Source of the DNA: Lepeophtheirus salmonis
Taxonomy: Eukaryota > Arthropoda > Copepoda > Siphonostomatoida > Caligidae
Direction: 5' to 3'
NCBI RefSeq assembly: GCF_016086655.4
Contig: NC_052138.2
Span: forward strand, 32,809,403 to 32,873,402
Length of the DNA: 64,000 bases
Below the pieces are notes generated by a model. That model searched no databases, was not told where the DNA came from, and worked only from the letters and a program-made list of their open reading frames with translations. Below are positions 23,381 through 36,189 of this stretch, in pieces. A program made the position numbers and the translations under genes. Within the stretch, counting starts at the first letter, position 1. The number at the start of each line of letters is the position of its first letter.

Positions 23381-23390
23381 AGGGTAGGTG

Positions 23391-23624
23391 CTAGATCATA
23401 AATTTGAATACTTGAAATCGTGTTGCAGCGGAAGGAAATAAATTCACGTCGCAGTTCCAGATTTCCACAGGTTGTCTCTTTTCCTGTAGTCCTTGCAAAG
23501 ACTGTAGGAATCTTTGTAGGGCATGGCATTCAAGGCTAGCAAATGGTGTAACAATTGGAACGAAAGATTTGAGGGAAATAATTATTTTTGCATCTGCGAG
23601 ATATGCGATTTTTTCCCTAAACAT
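23391..23624 (-). pseudogene. Coding-like fragment, possibly from a transposon protein
   Basis: A 77-codon minus-strand frame (MFREKIAYLADAKIIISLKS ... EIWNCDVNLFPSAATRFQ) is less AT-biased than its surroundings. The REKIAYLAD and late LFPS words remind me of hAT/BED-type transposase-derived proteins, but the spacing is too compressed for confidence. No start context, splice site or partner was found. Confidence 0.2.
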
Positions 23625-24222
23625 CCCAAATTAGATAGTTCCTGGGTCTTTGCCCTTGATTTAATTACATATCATATGTTAAATTCCCTTTGATACTATA
23701 CTTCGTTGAAGAGGATCCTTTGGCATTATACAAATTTTTGGAAGAGAGATTAACGTGATAAATTGAAGAGAATTATTCAAGCTTTAGATTATTTTATCCT
23801 TGTTGTGTACGAAATAGTTAATTATTTTTGATACTTTTATTGTTTTCAGATCTTCCTTAGGTGGTCTAATATTAAATTAACTTTTTTTTAAATGACAAAA
23901 TGGGAACGCAAGTACCAGTTTCAATATCAATTTAGTATAGTAGGGCTTTAAATGCAGAAATACACGAATGATACTACACTAACGATATACCGGACCACAA
24001 CTTAAGCTAGGCAAAGTTGCATTACTTCACGATGTTATTTTTAGATCACACATCTTGATCAAAGTTTGAAAAAAAGGAACAAATATATAATTAGTCAGTA
24101 TAGATTAAAATAAAGTATAAATTTTTATATTGCAGAAATCTATATTGATAGACATTTTTCTAACCTATAAAAAATATTGATGAAGGTATTTTCTTAAGGT
24201 ATTCTATAAAGCAAAACGAGAT

Positions 24223-24259
<37 letters not shown>

Positions 24260-26463
24260 AACCACATATAGCGCGCAACTTTTTCTTTTCAGAAAGGAAA
24301 TATAAAAATATTTTTATTTTAATGACTCATTTTGATTCATGATGGTGGATTTAGAAAATAAATTGAATATACCTATTTTTTATTTGGTAAAAAAAATATA
24401 TGCTAATTTTTGTATGAAAAATTAGATTTTTTTTTTTGTTCTTTGTTTTCACTAAATAAATATTTTTGTCCCTTTTTCAAACTTTGATCGAAATGAGTAA
24501 TTCATAGATGATATAAGTGGAAATTTTAATTTTCTAATGTCCATTTTCTTGAGTAGACAGTGTAAGTTTGTTTATCTCGAAATTGAAGACTGCGACAGCT
24601 AAAAGTTGAAATTGTACCTTAAACTTTTAACGAAACGTCATCCCTAATTGAAGCGAATAATATATTTTTGGTGTAGGAGGAGAGGATCTCTACTTTTTTT
24701 GAGGTATTCGGGCAATTAACACTTTGAAAGATCATGAAAATAGATGGTATGTCTTATTATGTAAATGAGTTGTGAGTTTGTCTCTTAACGATTAATCGAA
24801 AGGAGGGACTTGGAGATCAAATCTTATTATGTACGACACTATAACTTTTTTTTGTATTTTGGCCTCTTCCAATGGCGCCAGAACCATAGGGGCCATTGGC
24901 TCTCCTCCCTTTTGAGGAATTTTTATAATTATTGTAATTTTTTTGTATTATCTAAGAAATTATAAAACGTCATAATTTTGGGATTTTTTTCTCAAAATTT
25001 GAAAAGTTATTAATAAAAATGTGTCATTTACATATATATATATATTATATAAAAATTTTCAAAAAAAATCCAAGACACCTTCATCCAAAGAAAAATCCTT
25101 GTCACTTTACACATTCAGCCGCCGGTGGCTTCACCCCTCAGACCACAATTCGACTTCAACTCCCTCCCCCTCCCAGAATACAATCTCCTCCAATTATTTC
25201 CTTATCATTAAAAGGTATAATTGAATTATAAATTTCCACTCCCGTGGTTTGCAATTTTGAGAGGAAAATACAAAAGTATGCCATTCGGACAAACAAATAC
25301 AGTGTACTACTTTTTTCCACATGACCCGTCATCCAAATTCGATCTAAGGTGAAACACAAACCTCCCTAACGTACACATATATCTCCTTAAAAAACCCTGC
25401 AAATTATAATTAATATTTGTCAGTATTTCCTTGACTCGATCTCTCCCTTCTGTTTCTTTTTTTAAGTGACTTAAAAAAAACCTTAGCAGGTGTTTTTGAG
25501 TGTATATATTTTTTGTTAGTTTGATGTGACTTATCCGTCTCACAAAATGTAAAAGAAATAAAGTATGCTCAGATTTTTTTTTATTATTCTCATTTTTTGG
25601 GGTATTTAGAGGGGATTTTAGCAAGTTATTTTAATGGAAGAAGAAAATAAAAGATGAATTTAACAACTTCCTTATTTAATAATAATTATTTAATGTATTT
25701 GAATGTGTTCACCCCTTCACACACACACACATCTGGATCCACACATTTGTAGACCTTAAAAAAACCACCAAAAGACATTTATCAAAGCAGAAGCAACAAC
25801 GAAGTAAAAAAACATGTTGATTGGACTATCACAGGTGGTGCTTTTCTCTATTATTTTTTTGTATTCTCTCCTGTTTTTCAAACCAGGAGTAATAATTTAA
25901 AGGTAGATGGACTTGTCATCATTATTAGACTGAACCAATGTGTCTATGGGTTTGTATAGGGACCAGCATATCCTTTGAAATCCTCCATATCTCTCAGCAG
26001 GAGAGTTCAACTTCTTCTTGTTATTGCAAGTTGATTTACCCAATTGATTTTATCAGCTCCTTTTATTTATTATTACAAAGTTTTTTTATACACATATCCT
26101 ACGAATCCTAAAAGAATTAAAATTAATGATTTCTACTGATTCTAATCTCATTTCTCCCCCAAAAACAAAAAAATAAACAGGAGATGTGTTTGTTTATCTG
26201 TTTCCATCATGAGAGGACATACATAATTATATACTACAAATAAATCGTCATAGATGACGCACTTTGCGCGTAGAAAAGGACTTTTAAGGACGGATTCATC
26301 ATTTTCATTATAAGTAGATAGTTATCATCTAATTATATGATTGTATGTACGGAAAGAGAATTAGACTTTTGCGTGGTGCAATAGATCATCATTATTTCCT
26401 TAATTGATAAGATCCTTTGATTCTTCATAATGACCTCCAGAATGGAGTTGAGTTATATATATG
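23625..26463. other. AT-rich DNA with no supported gene
   Basis: It includes a 34-base poly(A) tract at 24224-24257. ORFs at 25019-25231 (+) and 25307-25624 (-) show no recognisable domain. Confidence 0.3.
24224..24257. repeat. 34-base poly(A) tract
   Basis: This is the longest homopolymer in the window. A retroposed 3' tail was considered, but the upstream sequence has no recognisable transcript or flanking direct repeats. Confidence 0.9.
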
Positions 26464-27281
26464 TACAGGGTCCAGCAACATATATTCTTTTTTTTTTCCC
26501 AAAAGGTAATAAAAAAAGTTTTTTAGACGGAAAAGTTTTATTTTTTACACAGTTTTGAAAGATAAGTGACGTTCCTTGTTCATACTCTGAATAAACCAAA
26601 CAAAATGTACATGAATTATCAGAAAAATAATAAAATATCTTATTCAATTATATATGTACAAAATAAACTAATATTTAAATTTCTAAATTTAAAGACGAAT
26701 GTTGTTTAGTCAAATAATAATAGTGAATATATAAATGTACCGATTCTCGGTATTTTAACACACGGTTATTTTTTCATGTTATGATTTTTCTTTAAATAAC
26801 TTTTCGTTGAGAGATTTGAGAAAAATCGTAAGATGCATCATTCAATTGGAAATATATCTTATTTTATAGTTGTGGATTATTTGTAGACCCAGTAATTAGT
26901 TATTGGCAATTAAGGCAAGGTCTTAAAATGTTTGTTTGTCCGGAATAAATCCAGTTAAATTACTTTATTTGTACAAACTGCACTAATTTAGAATTCATGT
27001 ACAAAAATGGATTTAGATTTTTCTTTTTAACACTTTAACATTATGAAATGTTAACTTATTTGCGTTAATAAAGTTTTAATCAAGAGCGAAATTGCAATTA
27101 ATTCACTTTTTTGAAATATTATGTCAAACTATTTTTGGACAATTTTTTTTTTTCGACTCCATTTTCCAGAAAAACTTAAAAATCTCGGCTATAGAATAAA
27201 AACCCCGCCCACACCGCTACTGCTTCTACATCCCAATTGCACTGCATCATAAAAGAGGAAGCTATTATGTGGCACCCTGTA
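26464..27281. mobile_element. Possible Tc1/mariner-type element defined by TIRs
   Basis: The left end TACAGGGTCCAGCAACAT and the right end (inverted TACAGGGTGCCACATAAT) share TACAGGGT and start on TA, 818 bp apart. The inside is AT-rich without an open transposase frame. The TIR match is short, so the boundaries may be coincidental. Confidence 0.3.
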
Positions 27282-28445
27282 TATATTGAGGTAAAAAGAG
27301 GGAAAAGAGCTCTAATTATGAACAATTACCTGCTGCCTTATCTATTGTATATAAAAATAGCCACCCTTGCTTTACAAATACATAGTATAAAGTATTTGAA
27401 TTCTATTCATACAAAAAAAGAAAAGGCTTTTTAATTTGTATGTATTTACTCATATATACTATTATTACAAATGCTGTCCTTTCAAAGCAATATGAATATC
27501 ATCATCATAAAATTCTTGGGTCATAAACCTTTTTTTCCTTTCTTATTGACCCGCCATCTGCTCAAACATTTACCCCCTTTCTCTCAAGATTGACCATTGT
27601 TCACCCCTTATATAAATATATGATACTTTAAAATGCAAAAAATCATGTTCATTTGGAGGTAGGTGGTATGTGGGGTAGATAGTAGGGAAGTCAGGCATGG
27701 TTTACAGAAGCCTTATCTATCGAACATCAAGATAACTACAGTAACAAAATTTCATCATAATTGTAAGATTTATTGAAGAAAAAGATTGATAGTAGTGTCA
27801 ACTGTTCTTCAATAAATTGGAAAAAAAAACACACTGATTTTGAGAGGTGGAACTATTTTTTAGAGGAGACAAACTTTTGTCTCCTGTATTGAGTTTCTTT
27901 TAAAAAGTTACCATGACTTTATTTATATCTATTTCTCACCATACAAGCCCCAAAATATAATATTACTTTAATTTCTAAAAATAAGAAGAACAAGTAAATA
28001 ACAACTTACAAAAATATATGATAACATTTTTCAAATACAATTATGACAAATATGACCTACCAAGATTTTTGCTATATACTGTATACAATTTGATTTTATA
28101 ATATGTATTACAGATAAACATTTTTTGTGAAAACGTGTTTTTGATGGTTTTTGTAATAACTTAAATATCATTTTAACTATTGATTCTTTTGCTATCAGCT
28201 AATTTAATTTTGCCACAGTTGAAAAATAACTCATTTAGGAGAATTTTGAGATTTTATAAAAGTCAGTACAAAAGGGAAAATTGCAACAATTTCTGCAATT
28301 TTCCTCATATTGTTTATTTTTCTTTATGATCTTATACATTTACAAGGTGCAACCTCTATTTAACAACCATTACGATTTTTTTTATATGGATTTTCTCCTA
28401 AACTAATCGTCCAATTTAAAAAAAAAAATGCCAAATGAAAGTTGA
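27282..28445. other. AT-rich DNA with no supported gene
   Basis: No motif-bearing ORF. Only short homopolymers. Confidence 0.3.
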
Positions 28446-29000
28446 ATGAAAAAAATCTTATCATTATTCATATTGCCGTTAATAACGGTCTCGACCTTGG
28501 AAACGGGAGCAGGTCTTCCTGGATCCTGGACATCAGCTTGGATTTTTTGTTCTAGGAGGATCTTTTGGTGTGTCGTTCAACTGCACCCCACACAAAGAAG
28601 TCCATGGAGCTCAGGTCAGGTGAGCTTGGAGGGCAAAAATTGGGTCCAACAAAATAAAATAAAATCTGACAACCTGCTCTTCATTTTCTTTGCAGTATGG
28701 CATGGACCATAGTCTTGCTGTCAGAATAATGGCCTTCCTGACACTAGTGACAAAGGACCTGTCCAGGTTTAAGAATTTGGCAATCTCAACATTGCACGTA
28801 TCGCAAAAAAGAAACTCTGTCTTTTCCAAGATTATGGAATGAATAATTAGTCCATCAATGTCAAATTTTTAACTAACACTTTTGTCTTGCCACCAAAACA
28901 AAACAAAAAACGTCTTACCTGTGCATGCACTTAAAGTTCGTTGTTAAACAACAGTCGCACACTCTACACTTCAAAATTTGCACGCTTTTTTACCAAAAAA
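28446..29000 (-). mobile_element. Mar-B: internally deleted mariner-like transposase relic (minus strand)
   Basis: On the minus strand a helix-turn-helix relic (NVEIAKFLNLDRSFVTSVRK, about 28795-28730) is followed by a shifted frame with QQDYGPCHTAKK, the second catalytic Asp block. After it comes PPSSPDLSSMDFFVWGAVE at about 28640-28565, carrying the third catalytic Asp. The first-Asp region is missing and the last part (KLMSRIQEDLLPFPR) follows a stop. The motifs are clear, and the sequence differs from Mar-A. TIRs were not resolved. Confidence 0.65.
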
Positions 29001-30477
29001 AAAATAATACTGAATATGTTTTTGAGGGATAGACCCTATCATAGTAATGAGTAATTTTGTAATACATTGGAAGATAATAATTGAATACCTTAAAAGGTTT
29101 AGTTATTTATTCATCATAGGATCTTAATTTGTCTAGCTCTAATTTGTTTTCGCCATGAGAACAATTTGACAATTTGTATTTAACTAAATCTTGTGTAAAA
29201 ACAATTTAGAAACATAACAATCAAATAATGCAAAACAATAGAGACTATATGGAGATATACTATCCAAAAAACTGACGAGTCTAAGTCAAAAGTGATTGAG
29301 CCAAAAACAAAAAGTGCTTCAAATCTTTCCATGTCTTCCCTATTATCAGCTGTTGTTACATATAAAACATTGTTGTTGTTTTACTACTTTAAATGACGCT
29401 ACATCCTACAAGTTTCATGCTTAATTATAGCGTATCAACAAACTTACGCTTTTTCTTTCGAAATGAAATCGATTACTTCTCTACCTTTATGGATACTGTT
29501 GTGATATGCTATAAATATACTCAATCATTCCTTTTCTTTTATACTGCTGTATATAATCCCCAGGTGAAATTTAATTATATCGCATCGTCATTTCGATAAC
29601 TATTGTGTAGTGTGTTTATTCAATACCCCCTCCCTTTAGATGATGGAACACGCGCGTGATGATGCTTGTTTGACTGTTTTGATATGCCATTAATCCCCGT
29701 TTGATGATTACTCACAAAAAAAACATATGGTCATTTAATTAAGGATGTAAATAATGTACCCCTCTGTCTTTTTTGGTCAAAGTATATCAGGTGAGTGATC
29801 CTGAAGACAGGTGATGTGGGTGGTTAGAAAGGGGAAAATAATTAACTCTTCTTTTATCTATCTTTCATTTTTTTTTTTTTTTTTTTTTTTTTTTGCATGT
29901 TTGGCTTCATTATCATCATAATATCTTATATTATATCCATGAAAATGATGGATATTTAAAGATTAACTCATCCAATTAATACATTATTTTTTAGACCAAC
30001 TTAAGGTTATTTTTTAGAGTAGAATTTATAATGAGATGAAATAGAGCTTTTGAATTAAAACAATCGTTTAATGAATGTCTTAAGGAATTAATTATTTATT
30101 TAATTAATAAAAAAAAGTATTGCCTATTTGTACCCCAATGAGGTCAGTCAATTTAAATAGTAAAAAAAATAGCATTCAATGAGCATCTCTACCTATATGT
30201 ACATTAAGTACACATTTGATTCAGATTTAAAATCTGTATATTTACTTCTAAATGTCATTAAATTTCATTATGACCTTAAAATTGGTTACTTGTCCATATT
30301 AGGATTGATTTTTTTTTTCGTCCCATGGTATAGGTTTAAAGTGAAATAAACAACAACAAAAATTATGACACAACTATTCTTTACATTCCTGGTCAAGCAC
30401 GGCCATATTAAATTTTTTTAAAGTATTAATGAACATCTGTATAAAATACTGGTGTAAAGGAATTAGAAAGAATTATT
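29001..30477. other. AT-rich DNA with no supported gene
   Basis: It includes a 27-base poly(T) run at 29868-29894. Plus-strand ORF 29393-29599 has no motif. Confidence 0.3.
29868..29894. repeat. Poly(T) run
   Basis: 27 consecutive T. Confidence 0.9.
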
Positions 30478-30768
30478 TCAATTTTTATTAAGAAATCCTG
30501 GATAAACAAGCGATGAATGTGAAATTCCTGTGATTAAAATTTTATATTGAGGACTAAGGACTTTGTAGTAGACGTCCATAATGAATTTCTTATTGCCCTT
30601 GAAGAAGTAGGGAAGAATCTTGATGTAATCGTACGCCACGACGCTGAGGTTCTGCCTGAAGGTTCCCTCTACCTGAGCTCTTGATTCAGAAAAGCAAATA
30701 TCCTTTATTCTGTTCAAAACAGCTTCTACTTGTCGAACTGTGCAAGGAAGAGATGACACACCCTCCAC
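30478..30768 (-). CDS. Unrecognised 96-codon ORF with coding-like composition
   Basis: The minus-strand frame reads from about VEGVSSLPCTVRQVEAVLNR through SVVAYDYIKILPYFFKGNKK to a stop at 30478. GC is higher at 30600-30770 than around it, and the frame stays open with balanced residues. The LPYFFKGNKKFIMDVYYKVL segment resembles the pre-second-Asp block of mariner transposases (..PYFF..G.K.....Y..VL). That would make it a third transposase relic; otherwise it is an unknown exon. Confidence 0.3.
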   Translation of the reverse strand: MEGVSSLPCTVRQVEAVLNRIKDICFSESRAQVEGTFRQNLSVVAYDYIKILPYFFKGNKKFIMDVYYKVLSPQYKILITGISHSSLVYPGFLNKN

Positions 30769-32842
30769 CGTTTTGTTTGTTGCTCTGACAGTTTTGATGA
30801 CTCAAAAACATAAAGTACACCAAATTGTAGCTTTTTGTCAGTTCTTTCGAATGGCACCAAGAACAAAATTATCAGAGTTTGAGAACTCAGGCTAAACAGC
30901 CTCGAAGAGGATTCTAATTTTGTAGTCCTCTTCCTGTAGTGAAGGCATTCATTGCTCGATTGTTTTAATTCAATTCTCTTTTTTTTTCCCTCATAACTAT
31001 TCGACTAGCAGACAAAAGAAAAAAAAAAGTAGCCTTTAGTAGGTCATATAAAAAGAAGGAAAACTAAAGTACGCGTTCTGTATGTGAATATGACTAGACT
31101 ACTCATCTGTCACGGATTTCATCTTCTTCTTTTGATAAATCAGTCATCGTTCAATAAAATAAGTATAGAAGAACAATATAGATGCAAATTTGCTTCACAG
31201 CATGAGATTGAGGAGGAAAGGATCATGCAGATGAGGTGGTTTGCTCCTATAAGGGCCTTTTTTGACCAGAGAGAGAACAGGTGTATGTATCCCTTCTTCA
31301 CCGCAACAAAAGGATCGAGCACGGAATAGAGAGGGGGGAAAGGCAAAAATAACAGATGGTGCTAATAATGGAGTAATGATAGATAAACAGGGGCGGTGGA
31401 GAAAGAGAGAGAGAGAGAGAGCTATAATCATTGGAGCTAATGTCAATTAACTCGATCGTCAATCTGATTTATTTTTTTATGTTGAACCACATTCACGTAT
31501 GTATGTATATAGATATTTTATCGATTCAACCATAAGGAGTAGAAGGGAGGGACTCACGCCTTTGGATCTCCATAACAGTTGTTCAACCTCAAAAAACCTG
31601 TCAGGCTCTCAAATGGAAAAATATTCATACATAGGTAAGGAATTCATAGACATCATGTAATATAATCCTTAAATCAAAATAGTATAATGTTACAACTCCT
31701 TAGACAATTTATTTCTCTTTCGTATTCCACCTGATTGGCGTTTTTCGCGGGGTGGGGATACTTCTTGATGCATACTTTAAGATGAAGAAAGGGAAAATAC
31801 CGCACATTAAAAAAAATATGACATTCTGTTCCTTTTTAAAATTAGTATAATTTTAAAAGCGCACTTTGAATAGCAAGATGTGAGTTTCTTCTTTAAAAAT
31901 CAATTAAATGTATATATTCGGGTGTATCTTCTGGGATCTGTAGACACTGTTTTCATGTTGTTCTTAGGGTCTTTACTCATAGGACAAATTCCCGATTAAA
32001 AATATTCCCCAGGAAATGTTGCATTTAACCATTTTCATTATAATTTTTTTATTTATGTAACTCTTTCAAGAAAAAGTTGAATACATATTGTTTAAGATTC
32101 ACTTGAGATGCCCTTTGCAAATAAGGTGCAAAAAGAGAAACTTATTGAACCAATAACACAATAACAAATGAATATTTAATTAAATTTGAATCTCCTAACG
32201 TACAAATCATAAACTAATTTGGGATCTTTATCAAATCGTTTAAAACGTATATTTTCTTATTTAAACATATACTATAAATATTAGTGTTGTTCAGTTTACC
32301 GCTACTATAATGGTACAGGGCTACTGATGTATTTAAAACGTCGCTATACTAAATTAGTATTTAAATAGGTACTTGCAGGGTCATTGTGTAAAAAAAAAGA
32401 AGCCCAGTCGATGATGTAATTCCCCAAATTTCTGACTTAGAATATGGTCATTCATTACGGCATTACTTCACTAACACACAATATGCAATGTATTTTAGTT
32501 GTCAGCTGTCAATTATTCTGCTTCTTTTACCTTAATCAGTTTTTTGAGCGTTGATTAGTCTAATAAGAATTCGCTCTTGTTAAGCTTTGAACACTTCTCC
32601 AACAATTATTAAATGATAAATCCATTGTTGGGAGGAATTGACTAAGTGCAACAAACTGATTTTAATCCTTTTTCTCATCTTTCTTTTTATTATCAAAGGT
32701 TGCGTGATAAAATAAGGGTAACTACCTTTTTTTAAACTAACGGAAACTATATGTCAATTGCGTCATCAAGTTTTTGAACTAAACAGTTCAGAACAGATGG
32801 TGTAACTCCTCAATCTAACACAACATAGCAAAATAACTCATG
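30769..32842. other. AT-rich DNA with no supported gene
   Basis: It holds a (GA)n tract at 31405-31421. ORFs at 31084-31329 and 31195-31446 overlap on opposite strands and look accidental. Confidence 0.3.
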
Positions 32843-33086
32843 TATTGGTTGGTTCATTGAAATTTGAACACTTACAAATTAAATAATTAATGAAGGTGAT
32901 TGAAATGAATTCCTACTTTGATATATTAAAGCCTGGAAGCCATTATTGACGCTAAGAGTGGCTACATTAATGATTAAGCGAGCTCATATCTATTTATAGT
33001 ATTAAAGCTTTATTGTTAATTAAAAAAATAATAACTTGTTGAATTTCAAAATTCAAAGTGTTCAGATTTTAATGGACCACTGGATA
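32843..33086. mobile_element. MITE of 244 bp with long TIRs
   Basis: The left end TATTGGTTGGTTCATTGAAA (continuing TTTGAACACTT) matches the inverted right end TATCCAGTGGTCCATTAAAA (continuing TCTGAACACTT) over about 31 bases with a few mismatches. Both start on TA. No coding capacity. The TA target and TIR length suggest a Tc1/mariner-mobilised MITE. Confidence 0.6.
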
Positions 33087-34229
33087 GGTCCATGTGAATT
33101 CCCCTAAGGACATCTTTGTTTGATATTTTTAGTCGAAAAAATATTTTAGTGCCGTTTTACTCATTTTGGCAGCGAAACCTGTTTACAAAAATATTTGTAT
33201 CGTGACATCAATAAAATACATTGGATAAATTTCACAGTATTTATAATTTACTATTTTTTTTTGGAATTGAATTTTCCGTGGTTCTGGAGTTTAAATTGTG
33301 TGGTTTTTTTTAGAGCTGGCTAAAAAGGCAATTAGCCGAGAAATGAGAAATCCTCTTATGTTATTTGTATTTATATAATGAATGAGTTCTAATGTCATCC
33401 TCAATTGGATGAAAAATGGTTTTGATTTGATATAAACATTGTAAATATAAAATATGTACCAAAACACAATAGACACATACTCAGGGTCAATGAGGAAAAG
33501 ACATAAAAGATGGGAAGTTGATTTTCCACAAATAATGGAAAAGTTCACAAAAGAAAAATTGGGAATAATTGATACAATCACGTGATTCCCAATTCTTTTT
33601 TGCCAGAGAGATAATGATTATTTGTATTTTGTATGGTTGAATTCTACAAATATGCTCGCTCAACTTCCATGTATGTATTACATAAAGCTGCTGCCATCAT
33701 TATTGATTAATGATTTATGGGAGATTTATATAATGATGATGACGATGGTTCACGTGTCAGAATTGAGGGTTTGATTACAATTTGGTTCTCTGGTCACTTA
33801 TTACTCATAGTCTCTCACATCTTTTCAAATCATAAAAGAGGGACAAAGGACCCCAAAAATAATAATCACAAATAACATACAATATATTACAAATGATGTT
33901 TACCAATTGGAATCGTTAACGCCCTTGGTGTGTTAAAGAGACTCAAATACTTTGCGAGAAATGAATTGTAAGTAATTAGGGATGTTGTCTTTTCCGATTG
34001 AGCCACTTTCTCACAGAGAGTGGCACACACTTTATCCTACTTCAACAAATCTTGAGATCGTGTCTAAAAATTATCTTGGATTGCCTCTATTCAATTATAT
34101 GTACATATGTAAAATTGCAAAAATAGTGTTTCTCACTTGAGTGGGAAATTTGTAGTAGATGTCAATTTCAAGAGTGTTTTTATTTTATTCTCCAAATCTA
34201 CTTTCTTTGTTCTTTCATTCTTGATATTG
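33087..34229. other. AT-rich DNA with no supported gene
   Basis: ORF 33291-33581 (-) is hydrophobic without motif. No shared repeat was recognised. Confidence 0.3.
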
Positions 34230-34760
34230 GAACATTTAAGTGTGTTCATGAATGACGGAAAGGAACCTAAACATTTTAGTTCGGGAGTTATACGTAGAAT
34301 TGAGGATCGATATCGGAGTAATAGAAACCTGTATGTCCTTACCATATACAGAGTGGGATTAGCGTTTATTTCTTTTCACTTCAAGCCTGCTTATTGTTGA
34401 TTTATAAAACGTCTTGCCGTCTAAGCTACTCTCCTTCACAAACATTCTAAAAACTCTCAGCTTTACAACTATAATTTATTTTTAAATACCGGCAGGTCAT
34501 ATTATTATATTAGTAATCATACTAAGCAGCACGTACATAACTAGAGTTGCATAAAATATGACCTAGAACGCGTGCGATATTTTTTTGTATTACAACCTGA
34601 ACAGTATTTTCTTATTATCCAAAGCTGTCGCTATAACTATATATTTCTTAAAAAGAGATGATAACTAAGTATAACATGCTCAGTAGTGTCTGAGCTCAAA
34701 AATGACGGGGATTAACACTTATGATTTCTTAAGGATTTATAATTGTAAGTCCTTGTGAAC
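34230..34760 (+). repeat. Dispersed repeat family R, copies 2a/2b
   Basis: Ordered blocks: TTCATGAATGACGGAAAGGA, GGGAGTTATACGTAGAATTG, AGGATCGATATCGGAGTAAT, GTATGTCCTTACCATATACA, CGTCTAAGCTACTCTCC. A partial second unit (34560-34760) follows. The same blocks recur at 36480-37060, 39055-39310 and 39410-39840. Confidence 0.6.
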
Positions 34761-34877
34761 TTGCTTTATTGATATTAATAATATACTGTAACTATTTGTT
34801 GATCTTTTTTTGACATATGAATATTTGAAAACTACACATAGATATAGATATAAATATGTAGGTATATAGATAAGATT

Positions 34878-36185
34878 ATCGTTTCTCAAACTTCTTTCAG
34901 TCAGGGCACTTTTTTAAATTGCATAAAATCTCAAGGCACCCCAATTTAAACTGTAAATAATAATGACATGTCTATTAGGGTGTTTCCTTTTTTTTTTTTA
35001 AATGCCCTAATCGCCGAGTCAAAATCCGTTCCCTTTGATTACAATAAAAGAAAATTGGAAAAATGTGACTGAAATTGCACCATATTTAGAGGTTGCTCAG
35101 CGGCATCGAAACATTGAAAATTGCTAATTTGTTCAAATAAAAAAGTTACTTCTTCCCCAATTATCATAAAAACGGTTCACGAGACAGCTTTTTTTTTTAT
35201 TTTTTGAAATATTACTTAATGTTGTTTTAAGAAAAAGAAAATATTTTTAATATGAATTACAATGCAAAATAGTTGAAAAGAAAATTAAAATATCCAGAAC
35301 GTATTGCGTACAATGTTTTGACATTGTCCTTTTGCACTACATGAAGATTTTGAATGTAATATTTTCCTTTTTTTGAATTATTACAGTTTAGGAGTGACAA
35401 TTAGTTATTTTTGGTAACAAAAATAACTAATTGTCAAGTTTATGTCAAACTGTGCAATGTTTTAGATATAGCTTAAACAATTGATGATTTCTAAAAAAAA
35501 TTAGTCTCAATATATTTTTGCTTTGTTTTGTATGATGGATATTTTATTATTTGAAGGGCATGCAGCAACCCCAATACTGATAAAGCCAAACTTGTGGTAC
35601 GCTTGGGAGTTATTCTCTTGAACTTGGTGTGTGTACGTTCGCGCCCCTGTGATTCCTAGAGTAAAAAATATACAATATGTATATGGATTTCACCAAAAGA
35701 TTCATAGATCATATGGAGTAATTGTTATACTATAATGTTTAGTTATACTTAATCAGTGCAACTCCATTTAACCAATTAAAGCAATATTTAAAAAAAATGT
35801 GTTAAAGGTATGTATTCTATTTAGCCTTATAAGTAACTACCCTTGTGTTGATGCAAACTCAAAGCTGGTGGACGGAGTCTTCATTCCACGGTCAATCATG
35901 TCCAATTGTTTTGGGGCTTTTTTTATTTATGGCTTGTTCCTTGATCTTTGTTAAATTAACAAATTTTTACGCTAACTTTAAATCTGTATTTACCTTAAAT
36001 GAATTTAATTTGTTTTCTTTTCATATATAGAAGGAATGTATTTATGTGTTTAAATATATTTATATTTGAAATGCCAGATTTTTGATTTTTTAGAATTATA
36101 TGTGCAAATACTTATTTTTTGGGGGCAACCCTGACATGGCCAGAGGGTACTCCAGTGTGCCGTGGGACCCACTTGAAAAAACGAT
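34878..36185. mobile_element. Possible hAT-type non-autonomous element
   Basis: Left end ATCGTTTCTCAAACTTC and inverted right end ATCGTTTTTTCAAGTGGG form imperfect TIRs. Inside them come GGGCACTT...AAGGCACCCC on the left and TGTGCCGTGGGACCC on the right, a layout typical of hAT MITEs ('...CTCAAA..GTG..CC.CGGCAC'). Flanks carry a partial direct repeat (AGATTA/GGATTA). The inside is AT-rich, with no transposase, and contains a perfect hairpin at 35396-35435. Confidence 0.4.
35396..35435. repeat. Perfect 18-bp inverted repeat with 4-nt loop
   Basis: GACAATTAGTTATTTTTG and CAAAAATAACTAATTGTC are exact reverse complements separated by GTAA. The pairing can extend with bulges to ACAGTTT (35383-35389) and AAACTGT (35447-35453), giving a stem-loop of about 70 nt. 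It lies centrally in the possible hAT-type element. Confidence 0.85.
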
Positions 36186-36189
36186 GGAT

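Noticed and set aside
24224..24257. Poly(A) tract as a retroposed gene tail
   Set aside because: No recognisable transcript upstream and no flanking direct repeats; likely a slipped homopolymer.
31084..31446. Overlapping ORFs on both strands around a (GA)n tract
   Set aside because: Low-complexity repeats keep several frames open at once; no coding evidence.
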